Origin: Megaleporinus macrocephalus
Taxonomy: Eukaryota > Chordata > Actinopteri > Characiformes > Anostomidae
Assembly (NCBI GenBank): GCA_021613375.1
Contig: CM038708.1
Span: 32,471,559-32,535,558 of the forward strand
Length of the DNA: 64,000 bases
Direction: 5' to 3'
The notes below the pieces were generated by a model that saw nothing but the letters and a program-made list of their open reading frames with translations, had not been told where the DNA came from and ran no database searches. How positions within the stretch are numbered: position 1 is the first letter of the stretch; each line of letters starts with the position of its first letter. Shown one piece after another: positions 1 to 12,269 of this stretch. A program made the position numbers and the translations under genes.

Positions 1-63
1 GGCATTACGCATGCTATATAAATATATGCCTTAAAAATGTGTTCCCTCTGTGATCAATAAAAC

Positions 64-103
64 ATCCATCTATCCATCCATCCATCCATCCATCCATCCA
101 TCC
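64..103. repeat. (ATCC)n microsatellite
   Basis: About ten tandem tetranucleotide units seen directly, following an AATAAAAC-type stretch. Such tails often end SINE or LINE copies in fish. Confidence 0.9.
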
Positions 104-802
104 AGCAGTGTGAATATAGGGTTCATTGGAAGTGTTACTGTGAACTTGTGCTATTATATTATGCTATTAATTAAGAAATTGTGTCCATTAATAAGAATGA
201 AAATGTATACTGTCTAACACTGGCAGTGAACCTGACTTTCACTCTGTACAGCCACAATATTACTTCAAAGCACAGGGATGACTAAGAGAGGCTGCGTCAG
301 CATTATTACTCAGCTTCTTTCGACACCTCTGTGACTTTTAACCTGCGTATGTGTACAGTACTGTGCGAGAAACAGCCATCGTTTATTATATTTCCTATGA
401 AAAAGCGGTACAAGATATTTGTTTTTCAGGAGATATTTCTGAGGCGATTACATTTCAGATGATCCTTGTGCTCCATGTGAGTCAGAAAGTCAAAGGCAAG
501 CAAGTGGAAAACAGGAGTTTCTCAAACTGAAGTTCAAAAATTGAAGATGATTAAAGACTGTAGACAGGAAATCTCACTGTTTATTTATTTGACTGTGAGA
601 AGACAACTCAGTGAGCAGCTGTGAAGAAACCCTAAACTGAAAGCAATTCACACCAGATTTGGTTGTTGAGGCTTCTGTGTCCTTTTTTCTGCTTTTTATT
701 CTCAAAATAAAAAAAAACTTGTCCCTTAAAGTCTCTTTTGAAAATAAATAAATGGTGGTTTCTAACTTTCGCATGCTGTTTCATGCATGCACCAACACCG
801 TC

Positions 803-1360
803 GCTGTCCAAAGAAAAACATGTATCTTCATTTTTGTCCATTTTTATTTTTCTACATGATTTAAACACGACAGCTGGTGTTTACACTGTATTTCATGCTT
901 GTAAAAATTCTGGTTCCATTGGCTTACATTGACACTAAAGACAGTTTTTCTCCTGTAAGATGCCATTTTGGAGATACTTGTTATGGTTGCACATTTCAAA
1001 GCAATCTGCACCTACATTGTTATTAGCTTTTTGTTTTCTGCCAGATCTTCACCACGTAACTCATCCTGCAGTTTTGAAATATAAACAAAGTTCCAACTTC
1101 AGACTGTTTTGTCTGATTGTGTGATCTACTGAACTTCTGCTCGACCAACAGACACCGTTTCACATACACTGACTCATACACTGACCATAGGGTCCTATTA
1201 ATTTTGGAGCACACCCAAACATTATGGTTTTGTTAAACCTACTGCGACCAAACTGCATGTACTCACTCAGGGCATGTCCCTAAACAAACTGACTCGCACT
1301 CCTCTACTTGTTGTTTATTCTTCCCTCATTCCTCACACTAAGCTGTGCAACCATTTAGTG
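803..1360. repeat. dispersed repeat, copy A (related copies at 27085 and 49262)
   Basis: The first half (803-983: aaaaacatgtatcttcattt, gttccattggcttacattga) matches 27085-27300. The second half (1120-1340: ctactgaacttctgctcg, catgtactcactcagggca) matches 49340-49600. The three copies imply one dispersed family of unknown class. Confidence 0.65.
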
Positions 1361-1451
1361 GTTCCTCCAGGAAACGCACTTTTCCAGTTTTACTTTTAAC
1401 AGCAGCGATATGCATATTGTCACTAACAGTGATGGCATATGTGTTCTACAG

Positions 1452-1604
1452 CTGCACGGTGTGACTTCGAGACGGACTCGTGTGGCTGGCAGGAGTTCGC
1501 TCCAGGAGACGGTTTTGACTGGAACAGGAGCTCGCCTAAGGAAGTCCCCTCAGATTTTCAACATCAGGCCCCTCCTAGAGACCACTCTTCCAACAGCAGC
1601 AGCG
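1452..1604 (+). CDS. malrd1: malrd1 exon 1 in window: N-terminal part of MAM1
   Basis: Phase 1 in and phase 1 out, 153 nt, residues 1-50. Acceptor ttctacag and donor gtgagc flank it. The peptide opens ARCDFETDSCGWQEF, the classic MAM start with its first Cys pair, and continues through FDWNRSS to PPRDHSSNSS, the region before the second conserved MAM block. NRS and NSS are possible N-glycosylation sites. The incoming phase-1 boundary means at least one more coding exon lies upstream of the window. Confidence 0.88.
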
Positions 1605-2537
1605 GTGAGCAGCACAAAAACATCTTCACATTAAACTGAGTGAGAGAATGGTTTGATTAAACACATTCAACACATTTGAAGTGTTTTGTGAATATATATA
1701 AAGAAATGCATCTAATGATGGTGCTGTTTGCAGTGACAGTCACATGGAACTAAGTCTGCCAGTGAACTTCAACACTTCTATATAATGAGTAAACTTTTTT
1801 GTAATTAGTTGAGGTTCCATCCATCTACACTGCACAAACAATGTCAGTACAGCTGCTAGATAGGCTAATAGTGTTGCTGACAGTGAATCGCAGTGCGAGC
1901 ACTACTTCAGACAAGACTACACAACTGCCATTAAGCCCATCAATCTGAGAGGCAAGTGCTGGTAGACAGCTGTGCAGATCAGGTCCCTCCACATGTTCTC
2001 AGGTTAAACTGGGCCATCATCCTTTACTGCTCCAGTGTGTGACTCACAGGTCAATCCCATTTTCCCTGCAGCAGCTGATCTTAAGTGATGTATGCACATA
2101 TATACATCCAGCTTTATTTCTCTGGCCTCCAGTGTGACGCAGTTACTGCCCCTGGATTTACTCAGGGACTGTTTTTTGAAGTTTTCCTTTAGAGTGACTC
2201 CTCTAAGGCCCTGGAACTTATGGCATAAGCAGTTTTTGAATCCAAAGCTCCAGTTTGTTTGAATGTCCAGCCACAAGGATGTTAAATATTAAGACTGTTT
2301 AAACAGCAGATAGAATGCTGAATCTGCTCATACTGGCATTGAAGTATTTCATTCTCATCCTGTTGGTTCTGATATTGTCTTAGTTTTAATGCGATTATAA
2401 ATCTGCGGTCTTGGCTGTCTTGTCGTTTAATGATGTCTTTGTTTTTTTTCTGTCTTTTATGTACCCAGCAGCTCCTAAATTTCTCTAGCATCTGATAAAG
2501 CCTGGGCACTGACATTGACGTACTGTCTGTTTTGCAG

Positions 2538-2643
2538 GCCACTTCATGTTCGTCCTCAAAAACAGAAGCAGTTTTTCTCAGCGTGCTGTACTTCATAGCC
2601 CCACATTCCAGCAGTCAGGCTCCAACTGTACCATGACCTTCTG
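2538..2643 (+). CDS. malrd1: malrd1 exon 2: middle of MAM1
   Basis: Phase 1 in, phase 2 out, 106 nt, residues 51-86 with both ends in split codons. Acceptor tgttttgcag and donor gtaaac. The peptide [13 protein letters not shown] runs to SNCTMTFW, the typical central MAM strand (GHFMxVxxxxxF ... C.LxFWYH). The Trp codon is split TG|G with exon 3, and the read-through into HYNAG confirms the join. No ATG-started open frame covers it well, so it is found only by splice logic and MAM homology. Confidence 0.87.
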
Positions 2644-3196
2644 GTAAACAAAGAGCAGCTTCTTATTTATCTTTCAAGGTTTCTGTTGTTATTGTCTCTT
2701 AGGTCATTTTTATGAATCAATAATAACCCATTAAACTGCAGATTCATTAACTACCGCACATTATTCAGTAACCACCATCACACTGTTATGGATTCTGGGT
2801 AGTTATGAGAGGTAGAATCTCACTTATACATGCCTGGCCGTTCATTGGTATAATCTGGACAGGCAGTTAATCTCTTTCAGACTTAGTAGAACTAGAGAAA
2901 TAGTTGTTCAACTCAGTTTTGTAAAGATACATACATTTAGTCTGTGTTTTGTCACACTTTAGGTTGGATGTATTTTGTTAGTAGTGTAATCAGTCTAACT
3001 ATGGTATTGCAGGAAATGTGCTGTCATTTACAAGCTATATAGAATATATGAATAGAATATATGCTTATATTCAAATAGATGCAGCACCATTCTGCAACAA
3101 AAAGAGCAATTTGACTGAGGGTACCCCCTTTTTTTTGAACCCCCTTTGCATGAAACAAAATTAAATATACCATATTTCTGCATTTAACTGCATCTG

Positions 3197-3530
3197 CAGT
3201 GACTTGCAAAAGTTTGGGCACCACTGTCAACATTTTTGCTACTGTGAAGGACTAAGTGATTAAAGGATGACCTGGTTTTCAAAGCGATGGCACATATCTT
3301 CAAATTTTAGCAATATTTTTTTTTTTATTCCCATATTTTACATAATTTTATAATAATAACAACAGGAAAAGGGGCCCATACAAAGTTAGTAAAATCCCCT
3401 TTAGCAAGTATCACAGCTCATAAATGCTTTTGTAGCCCACTAAAAGCCTTTCAGTTGTTTGTTTGTGGGGTTTTGAGGTCCATTCACAGATTTACCATGA
3501 TGTTCTGATAATTTGCGTCAAACAGACATT
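3197..3530. mobile_element. Tc1/mariner-like terminal fragment
   Basis: It starts cagtgacttgcaaaagtttg followed by ggcacc, the kind of terminus found on many fish Tc1-like elements, and resembles the start of the copy at 53887. No transposase is left. The 3' limit is a guess. Confidence 0.45.
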
Positions 3531-4138
3531 AAGGCTGGTGTTACACGGTGAAACCTTTGTGCAACTTGAGTTGCTTAAAATCTACATTACTTAGCCACAC
3601 CAGTTGCACATGTCTCAACTTCATGAATCAGCCAATTGAAACAGCAATAGTGAATCATATGCTGACTCTAAACTATATACTTTCCAAAGATTTTCACCAG
3701 ATCAGTGGACATATTCCTGAGTCATAACTACAAATGTGAGTTTCTCACAGCTAATGTTTCTCTAACCAGCAGATAAATAATGATAATAGTCCATAGAAAT
3801 GTTTAAGTATATCATATTTTGCTCCATGTAGAGGTGCTGTTATTTAGAAAATAAACAAAATGTGTAATTTGACCAGGAGTCTCCACACTTTACATACAGC
3901 TGTAGTCCAACTCAGTATCGTAACATCTCAGACTCAGTGAACAAATTACAAATGACTGAATTATCTACTGCTGTTGGTCAATAGATTCAGATGTGTGTTA
4001 GCATTCTATAAAGCTTGTCCAACCTAGCTGCATTGGCTATAAAATATATCTGGGCAATACATCTGGGACAAAACATGGATTGGTCAACATTCATGTTTGG
4101 TTTGGGTTTGAGGAGTTCACATTGATTTTTGTCCACAG

Positions 4139-4506
4139 GCATTATAACGCAGGTCTGTCTGTGGGGGCTGCCAACATGAATCTCCGAGTCGAGGGCTCAG
4201 ACAACCTCACCATCCTGTGGCAGGCATTATATCACCAAGGCAACTACTGGCTGCCGGTGACAGTGCAGATTGGCCGGCTGACCAGGCCCTTCCACATATC
4301 CGTGTCTAAGTTGAGTCTGGGCGTGTACGATGGCACCTCAGCACTGGATGACATCACTTTTCATAACTGCTCACTGCCGGCAGCTCTGGACAAGTGTCCC
4401 TCTCCTGACCATTTCCACTGCAAGCATAGCCGAGCGTGTGTGGAGCGCCTCCGGGTCTGCGACCTTGTAGACGACTGTGGAGACGGAACGGATGAAGAAA
4501 ACTGCT
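4139..4506 (+). CDS. malrd1: malrd1 exon 3: C-terminal half of MAM1 plus LDLa1
   Basis: Phase 2 in, phase 1 out, 368 nt, residues 86-208. It begins HYNAGLSVGAANMNLRV, continues through NYWLPVTVQIG and ALDDITFHNC, the end of MAM1, and runs directly into LDLa1, which starts CPSPDHFHC and ends CDLVDDCGDGTDEENC. LDLa1 has all six Cys and a complete acidic calcium loop. NLT and NCS are possible glycosylation sites. Acceptor gtccacag, donor gtaagt. Fusion of the MAM end and LDLa in one exon recurs in exon 10. Confidence 0.92.
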
Positions 4507-5513
4507 GTAAGTCTTCGTTTTAATACAGCTGAGACATGTGTTGACCCAGAGGGAGTCAAGAGTACTGGTATAATATAGTTTTTTACTTCAATATCCAGCA
4601 CCAACAGTTAGTAACATTCGTTATGTGTCTTCCTTCTGCATTAGCTAATTAGGAAAAGTTTGCAGACATATAAAATATGTAGGTTGGTCCATGTAGAGGG
4701 GGTGATGTTTAGAAAATAAACTATATCTTAGCTAACTAGAGATTCAAACAACCTGCACAAAATGCCCAAAACCCTACCACCTTCAATATACATCATTAAA
4801 AAGGGGTTTCCTAGTCTTTAATCCAGCAAGTCTTGCTCTAGAGACTGTTGTGGCATCACTGTAGGAGGTGAGGAAGCATGTTAATAACAGACAGTAGGAG
4901 GGTTGGTGTTTTGTGCATGACCCCCTTTAGTAGAACCTGTGTTAACACCTGCCAAAGTCTACACTTTCTTTTATTACAGCTCCATATTTTCAGCTTAACA
5001 TGCACCAAGTTGTGAATATTAACACTAGCAACATGACTGCATATCAATTATATACTTGCAATGCTTCCAAAAAGTGCTGTGTCTTGGCTGTTCTAGAAAA
5101 AAACACTATAATGAGTTTTTGGCTGGTATAGGAAAGAGCTGTTTAAATGGCTGCACATGCCACTGTTTTTCTTCTTTTTTCCTAACCTGCTGTTGTGGTG
5201 ACCTACCCAAGAGGGATTACCGCCTCTAGATGGCACATACATTTTCATAGAGATTAGATTAATTTGGGATTCAAAGAATGAAGAGATGACCAAGATGCAG
5301 TACTAGGTGAACTTGCAAGCAAGCTTTCGTAATCATAACATTCAGAGGTTTACTGTAAACTCAAGAGCTGAATAGTTCATTATATATTAAAAACCCTACA
5401 GATATTGTGGCCCAGCTGGGATAGGGTCCGACCGGGAAACTTGACCAAGCTGGAAAAATGCACACCTGGTTTTGAATTGCATGTTATGATTCACACTTTT
5501 TCTCTCCCACCAG
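4507..5513. other. intron 3
   Basis: About 1 kb of AT-rich intron. No element or gene recognised. Confidence 0.55.
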
Positions 5514-5947
5514 CCCCAGAGCTGATGTGTGATTTTGAAGAAGGTTTATGCAGCTGGACTCAGGATAAAGAAGGAGACATTTTTGACTGGAGCCACAACA
5601 AGGGCCCCACACCGAGTCCCAGCACAGGCCCCTTCAAGGACCACACACTGGGTAGTGTAAATGGACATTACCTGTACATCGAGTCGTCCGCTCCTCAAGA
5701 GTTTAAAGACACAGCCGTCCTCATAAGCCGACCCTTCCAGCCCACTTACTTTAGCGGTCGTGACCCTGGGCCTCCATGTGTCTTCCGGTTTCACTACCAC
5801 ATGCTGGGCCAGCACGTCTTCCGTCTGGCTGTCTATATCCGCACCAAGAGCGAGGGCCGAGGCCAGATGCTGTGGGTTCGCTCCGGCGAACAGGGCAACC
5901 TTTGGCGCAGAAAGACGCTGTACCTCAATAGTGCACGGCCATTCCAG
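5514..5947 (+). CDS. malrd1: malrd1 exon 4: most of MAM2
   Basis: Phase 1 in, phase 0 out, 434 nt, residues 209-353. It carries nearly the whole MAM2 domain without an intron: ELMCDFEEGLCSWTQ, then DIFDWSH, GPFKDHTLGSVNGHYLYIES, FRFHYHMLG and the end RPFQ. It is the longest exon seen; other MAM domains here are cut at one or two more places in the same span. Acceptor ctcccaccag, donor gtgaca (weaker than the other donors). Confidence 0.92.
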
Positions 5948-6884
5948 GTGACACCCCCAGTCCCACACCTCCATGTTCACACAGCAGTCTCTTTCTTTAT
6001 TGTTCAGTTCTGTGGGCTCTTGAGGACACTAGTAAAGTTGGGTGGAATGTGGATAAACATATAAACCTGCAGATCAGGTTAGAGTAAACTTAACAGGTAC
6101 ATCTGTAACCTTGACTGTTTGTTGCATGTTGTTTTATTTAAGATGATCAAGTTACCATTATGCTCTACTACCACAGGTCAGTACCCATTTCAGCATTTCC
6201 TACTGATATCATTCTGATACAGATACCTACTACAGTGGAGCCATCTCTACTTTCATAATATTTCTTTGCAGTTTTACAGTGAATCTTTCAACACATTCCT
6301 AAACTCATATCAAACCTAACTGAGCAATTTGTTAGAAGGCGCAACCCTTATCACTAGAAAGTTTCACACCATTAAAGGAAACAAGGAAATGTACTGTCCC
6401 TCCTTCTCAATGTTAGCATTGCCAACTGTTTACTTACCAGTCCAGAAGAAATGTTGCAAGTTTAGCATTAAACTTAATCCCTTTACTGACAGTGGTGGAA
6501 AGTGACAATGCCAACTCTTGTTTTGCTGCTGTTTCTATAACTACTTTTGTTCACGTGGTTTCTTGCCAGGAATGGGCACTTCTCAAATACTTCCTTTTAT
6601 TGGCTACCTGTTAGAGCAGAACCTTTAACATAACTGAAAAAAAGGTTAGAACAAGTCAATTCTTTATCTTCCCATGTTGGACTTATGGCAGACTCCATGC
6701 TGTAGTTACTCACTAGTGTGTCTTGAGGTACAAAGTGGCATTACAAGACAGCGCGGGCTTGGGTTAGCTGGTTAGCATGCCAAGTTCAGTTGATATCTCT
6801 GCAGAATGGTACACAGGCATCTTAATAATAATTTCATTGAATTTATAAATAAATAAATAAATAAGTAAAGAATACATAATCTCT

Positions 6885-6887
<3 letters not shown>

Positions 6888-6951
<64 letters not shown>
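6888..6951. repeat. (AT)n microsatellite
   Basis: About 32 uninterrupted AT dinucleotides seen directly. Confidence 0.95.
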
Positions 6952-6954
<3 letters not shown>

Positions 6955-7381
6955 AAATGGGAAGTGTGTATAAACCTTTATAACTATAAACATGTAAAAC
7001 TATTATCACTGCATATTTTTAATCTGCTGCAGAAAAAAAAAGAAATTGTTCCTCATTTTATTTGCTTATCCTTGATTATAAAACAAAGTATGCCAAGCCT
7101 AGACAAGGGCCCACGTCCCTAAGGTGTACATTATTCTTCTGGGTTTTATTACAGCTTTTGTAGACTTGTTTCACTGCTTTGAATTGACAACATCTTATTA
7201 GCAAGACACAGCAGTGTACACACACACACACACACTCTCTCTGAGCCCTGTCATTCAGCTGATAACTGTAATCAGATGTTCTCTAAAGCACTATAACCTT
7301 GGTGGTGTCTGCTATCAGCAATACTGAGCCCTCTACCCTAGAGCTGTAAAACTTTCACCACTAGTTCATTAAGTGTGCACT

Positions 7382-7408
<27 letters not shown>
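7382..7408. repeat. (CA)n microsatellite
   Basis: About 13 CA units seen directly, with a shorter run at 7218-7235. Confidence 0.9.
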
Positions 7409-7412
<4 letters not shown>

Positions 7413-7482
7413 AATGCAGCCATGGCACCTTGAAAAATTCCTAGTTGAGTGATTTTACTCTCTTTTCACCCCCATCTCTTGA

Positions 7483-7650
<168 letters not shown>

Positions 7651-7989
7651 TGAATTTCTTCAAATAAAAGTGATAAAACTCTTTTTTCAAATGACATTGT
7701 TCAATTGTTAAAATGTATTGTTCACTTTCCTAAACTTACATGTCAACATATGGACACCAAACTGCAAATAAACCCTATTCATCATGGCTGTGGTGTCATA
7801 TGACCATCCATTACGACTTTAGCTATTTAGCTCTACCTGTTCACCCCTGAAGTGATAAGGAGCATTGTTACTGCAGTCTGTTATTGAAGTGAGATCAATA
7901 CTGTGGATTCCACTGTTCCTGTTGTTTCTCAACATTTCTTTTTAAAGATGCACAGCATAGGACAGTAAATCAGAACAGAGGTTATTTAT

Positions 7990-8490
7990 AGTGCTGTAAA
8001 AAACTATTTTCCCCAATTTCTTCAGTTTTTGTCACATTTAAAGGTTTCAGATCCTCCAGCTAATTTTAACATAAGAAAAGGAAACGCATTGAACACAAAT
8101 TGTAGCTTTTAAGTCATGCAGTGATGTTGGATAAGAAGGCCTTGCAATCGTTGTTCCAAATTATCGCTAACTTCTTTAGTGAGGCTGAGGTCAGGGCTCT
8201 GTGAAGGCCAGTGGAGTTCCTCCACACCAAATTTATCACATTGTGTCTAACATGTTTTGTATGCTGTGGCATTAACATCTTCCCTTATTGGAACTAAAGG
8301 GTCAAGCCTAAAACCTGAAAAACACCCCTGATCATTATCCTTCCTCCACCAAACTTTGTGGTCAGCACTCCAGAGAACATGGTTCCTCTGCTCCAGAGTC
8401 TATTGGTGCCGCTCCAGCTGACACTTTGCATTGCACATAGAGATCTTAGGCTTGTGTGCAGCTGCTCAGTCATGAAAACCCATTTCCTTT
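7990..8490 (-). mobile_element. decayed Tc1-like transposon, minus strand
   Basis: Read on the minus strand it gives KFGGGRIM near 8350, then a broken frame leading to a NSTGLHRALTSASL-like stretch near 8200, matching the Tc1 transposase W-P-x-Q-S-P-D-L region. Stops and frameshifts make it a fossil. It lies in intron 5. Confidence 0.6.
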
Positions 8491-8827
8491 TTGTCTGATG
8501 TTGCTTTCAGAGGCAGCATTTGAACTCTATATAAATAATGCAACAAAGGCTATTTTATGCCCTATTTGTTTCAGCACTTGGCACCTCTGCGCTGTGGGTT
8601 TTGTGACTGATTGTCTGTTGCTCTTAGATTTTTTATACTAATAAATGAGTGCCTGGGAAAAAATAAAATACAAAACAGTGTAGAATGTGAAAATGAATGG
8701 ATTTTAATATAGCACAGAATGATTCTTGAATAGAAGCCCTTGACAGTGCTATGAGTCTCGGTGTGTTTGTTTGTATAAATTTCGGTTGCTTATCTCCCAC
8801 ACACTGTGTGTTTGTGTGTCTGTGTAG

Positions 8828-9007
8828 GTTCACTCCCCTCAGGGGAGTCCAGCACAGCAGCACCTCCCCAGACTCTTTCCCCAGTGCTCCCTCACAGCTG
8901 CCCGTTGGGCCAGTTTGCGTGTGGGTCTTACAGAGAGTGTGTAAACTACAGTCAGGTGTGTGATTTCAGGCTGGACTGCACTAATGGCTCTGATGAAAAA
9001 GACTGTG
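8828..9007 (+). CDS. malrd1: malrd1 exon 6: linker and LDLa2
   Basis: Phase 1 in, phase 1 out, 180 nt, residues 383-442, a symmetric exon. A Ser/Pro/Thr-rich linker (SLPSGESSTAAPPQTLSP) leads into LDLa2, CPLGQFACGSYREC to CDFRLDCTNGSDEKDC. The calcium loop has Asn in place of the usual Asp after DC, with the SDE motif kept. Acceptor tgtgtgtctgtgtag is UG-rich rather than a clean pyrimidine tract; donor gtatgt. Confidence 0.9.
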
Positions 9008-9117
9008 GTATGTTTGAGTTTATACTATTAATCTTGGTTTCCAGCCACCAATCTATCCATCCTTCCATCAGTCCATCACCAAAGCCCTCCCATTCTCTCT
9101 CTTCTTCTCGACTCTAG

Positions 9118-9277
9118 TGATGGAGCGGTGTGATTTTGAGGAGGGTACGTTATGTGGGTGGGATCTGGCTAGCCCCGCCCCTCCAGTGCCACTGCATGCA
9201 TTCCAATGGCAAACAGGTCAGGGAGATACTATGTACCCCGGAGAGCAATTTCATCGGCCTGTTAATGACCATACACT
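9118..9277 (+). CDS. malrd1: malrd1 exon 7: N-terminal part of MAM3
   Basis: Phase 1 in, phase 2 out, 160 nt, residues 443-495. It encodes MERCDFEEGTLCGWDLA, then FQWQTGQGDT and VNDHT, the first MAM block. Acceptor actctag, strong donor gtaagt. The upstream intron is only 110 bp, so exons 6 and 7 sit close together. Confidence 0.9.
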
Positions 9278-9383
9278 GTAAGTAAGCGGGTGTTTATGTG
9301 TTGCAGTATGTTAAAATACATGTTGAAGACAGGGTGAGATGTGTTATTAATCAGTAAATACACCTAAAAACATAATTATTTAT

Positions 9384-10115
9384 TATTATGTATTCAGCTT
9401 TCTGCAGAAGCTCTTATCCAGAGCAACTTACAGTTGACCTATACAGAGATAGGCAAAGGGCTCTTCTTGATACAGTGAAGAGAGCTTGTCTATCTTAGAG
9501 CATGAGCAGATGTGTTACAAACTACAGTACTGTACCCCTATTTTGACTGTACTACTATTAATGGACTCTACATCCACCTTACTCATCACCCCATCCCACC
9601 ATAACCCACACAATTTTGATTCATATTATTCTATCCTTCTCCACCCCACCCTACCATACAGCACCTTGCAGCACCAAATTTACATTTATGGAATTTAGCA
9701 GACGCTCTTCTCCAGAGCGACTTACAAAAGTGCCTAGTGTTCGGTTAGAATATGTATCTCTATCTAGTACAAACAGGTTTAAGTCAAAACAACTCAAGCT
9801 CAAACATTGCCATAAACAAGTGCCAGTGCTGATACCTAGAAAAAAAGACAACAAAATATAAGATTAGACACAGAGCAAGACTGGAACACCTACAGAGAAG
9901 AGAATAAATACAAGAGTACATACAGTATAAGTGGAGTACTTAGCCAGTGTTCCTAGAAGATAAAGTGCAATTACAGTTTATACCAATACTTTAGTAGATT
10001 AGTGTTTATAAGAGCTTTACAAAGAGATAGGTCTTCGGTCTGCATTTGACGACAGCGAGAGAGTTCGCTGTTCAAGAAGCGTCTTGTTGCGTGTCTTCCA
10101 TGAGTCTTGAGACAT
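9384..10115. repeat. dispersed fish repeat with a gcagacgctctt-type head
   Basis: Two heads occur, ctgcagaagctcttatccag near 9402 and tagcagacgctcttctccag near 9697, each followed by agcgacttac-like sequence. The second runs on to a tail near 10110 (gtgtcttccatgagtc). I recall this block as common in teleosts; the class is uncertain. It fills most of intron 7. Confidence 0.55.
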
Positions 10116-10247
10116 GTAAATAACACCTTACCCTACCTCACAACACCTAAATCCACCCTAACCCACCTCATCCTACCCTTTTTTGCCCCACCGCATCCTA
10201 AAACACACCCCATCCCTTTATGTTATTGTGTGTGTGTGTTAATGCAG

Positions 10248-10404
10248 AGCCACTGCTGAAGGTTGGTATGTGTATGCGGACAGCTCTAACGGAGGATATG
10301 GCCACACCTCCGATCTCATGACTCCACTTATCACTGCCAGTGGGCCTAAGTGCGCCATGGAGTTCTGGTACTACATGAGTGGCTTCACTGTGGGGACACT
10401 GCAG
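10248..10404 (+). CDS. malrd1: malrd1 exon 8: middle of MAM3
   Basis: Phase 2 in, phase 0 out, 157 nt, residues 496-548. Split Leu CT|A joins exon 7, then ATAEGWYVYADSSNGGYGHT, CAMEFWYYMSGF and TVGTLQ. The Cys and FWYYMSG block is the central MAM signature. The acceptor ttaatgcag lies just after a short (GT)n run; the donor is gtgaaa, weak but at the same structural point as in MAM5 and MAM6. Confidence 0.9.
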
Positions 10405-10574
10405 GTGAAAGCATTCAGAAATGGCTCCTCATATATGCTCACCTTCGTATTCCTGTCTGTTCTGTCAACTCTATCTATGTTTATAATGTTTTATAGCAAC
10501 TGAAATGAATGTCACAAGACATTTCCTTATTGTAATCTTGTGCAATCATTGGCTTGTCTGTTATGTTATTGTAG

Positions 10575-10685
10575 GTTTTTATCATGTCTGCTAATGTCAC
10601 ACATGAAATATGGTCAGAAACTGGTAACCAAGGCACTCGCTGGATGCGTGGCAAGGTGTTCATCGGGATTCGGCGCAATTTCCAG
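10575..10685 (+). CDS. malrd1: malrd1 exon 9: MAM3 strand
   Basis: Phase 0 in and out, 111 nt, 37 codons, residues 549-585. It encodes VFIMSANVTHEIWSETGNQG through FIGIRRNFQ, equivalent to the W...G..W...V.L....F MAM strand pair. NVT is a possible glycosylation site. Acceptor ttattgtag, donor gtctgt (weak). The exon is a multiple of three, so skipping it would keep the frame but remove a MAM strand. Confidence 0.88.
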
Positions 10686-12269
10686 GTCTGTCCAAATGAT
10701 TTCATAGTGCTTACAGAAAAAAAGAAGAATAAAAAGGATTCTTCCTTTATTCATACTAAAATATTACATTTTTCTCACTTTTTTTTATTCATTAACTGAG
10801 CACTGATGGTTTAGCAGTAGACTGCTACAGCAGTGCTATGGTGACAGTGACTATGGTGTAGCAGCTTGTAGCAAAAATAGTTGAAAAGCATGTAATTTGT
10901 ATTAGAATGTGGTTCAAATGTGGTTTAATAATGGAATAAGCCATGTTTTGCGATTTAGCACTGGTGCAATAAAAGTTTGTTAAATAATTTTTTCCCCAGA
11001 TTGTATATAAAGTGCAGACAATTCATTTTCTCCACAGTAATTCAAATTCCCCACAAAGGGGCCCCATTGGCACTCAAGTAGCATCATTTTCCACCAATAG
11101 CATTTGGTTGAAGAAACAAATTTGATAATTAATTTCCTAAAGACTTGGTGTTGTTTAATATTTGATTTTAATCAACTTTTAAAAAACAGGCTACATGTGG
11201 TATATAGGCTAAAGAAAGCAATGACAGTAAATGCAGAAGGTGGTGCTTCAGCTCAAGAGAAGTGTATTGGGAAGACAAGTATGACACTATAGCCCCAAAC
11301 TAAACAAATTTTAGGCATTTGGTACATCATACCTTTATTTATTTACAAACATCTGGATCTGTGTTGGGTTACCTCATGTACTACAACTACCCCAGAAGTT
11401 AACATGCATTAACATGCTGAGGAAATGTTTCTGGTAGTGGGGAAAAGTTTTTAGACATTGTACATGTTGTATTGTTAGAACAGCTCATATACAGTTAAAT
11501 GACTGACTAACATTTCCATGTCCAGGTGCTCGGACTTGAAGATGTATGCATCTACTGCACACGTGTGACTGTGATCTTTGTATTTGTTTTTTTCTCCTAC
11601 TGTCGTTGCATTGTACAGCCCTGACTTAAGACTGCTGAAAAGCCTTTTCAGCAACCTCTAGCAGTAAGGAGTATGATCTCTAATGTCACTGAGGGTGTGT
11701 GCTAATGACACTGACAGGTACCTTCAGGATGAAAGGTTGTGAAGAGACTTCAGCATTGGCAGTGCAGCTGTGTCAGAGCACAGCAACTGATCAGTGACAT
11801 TTCCAGAATCAAGTTAAAGCTAATGTATCCCTGTAAAGAAACTGATCTGGCAGGGTTGTTGGGTGACTCTTTGGTGAGGGGGTAAATTGGTTATGGCAGC
11901 ATGAGTGGGCACTTTAAAGGCATTAAATGCATCCTCTCGAGGGGCATACTAACAATCCCATAAAGAGGACCCTGGTGCATATCATAGGCTGTTTGTAAGC
12001 GTATGTGTAATCTCTGTCATCTGATAAAAAATTCAGTCAAACTGCAGATGCATCCAAGCTTATAAAATATAAGTCTCCTAAAAGCCAGTGGAATTTGTAG
12101 GTGTACAGTATGTTGGGAGTATTATCCATAGCAGTACTTTTGAAACAAAACCTTCTATCTTCTTTATTAAAAAATAGTATAATTATAATAAATAAATTAT
12201 AAAATTATATAAAATATAAAATATATAAAATACTGACCATAGGTCTGGTTGCACTGACTTATATTAAAT
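10686..12269. other. intron 9, 5' part
   Basis: AT-rich intron with no recognised element or exon. Confidence 0.5.

Larger units (their letters stand above)
1..1451. other. intron sequence upstream of exon 1
   Basis: Intron upstream of the first exon seen, since that exon enters in phase 1. It holds an (ATCC)n microsatellite and a dispersed repeat at 803-1360. No exon is visible. Confidence 0.6.
1605..4138. other. introns 1 and 2
   Basis: These introns flank exon 2 (2538-2643). Apart from a Tc1-like terminal fragment near 3197 I see no recognisable element and no further exon; the short open frames here have no family features. Confidence 0.5.

Noticed and set aside
4080..4523. 147-codon frame as a free-standing gene
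   Set aside because: It is exon 3 with intron read-through on both sides; splice sites and phases place it inside malrd1.
5546..5980. 144-codon minus-strand frame
   Set aside because: Shadow of exon 4 on the other strand.
9008..9117. Read-through of exon 6 into exon 7 as one exon
   Set aside because: The 110-bp stretch has stop codons and clear donor and acceptor sites; splicing restores the MAM start exactly.
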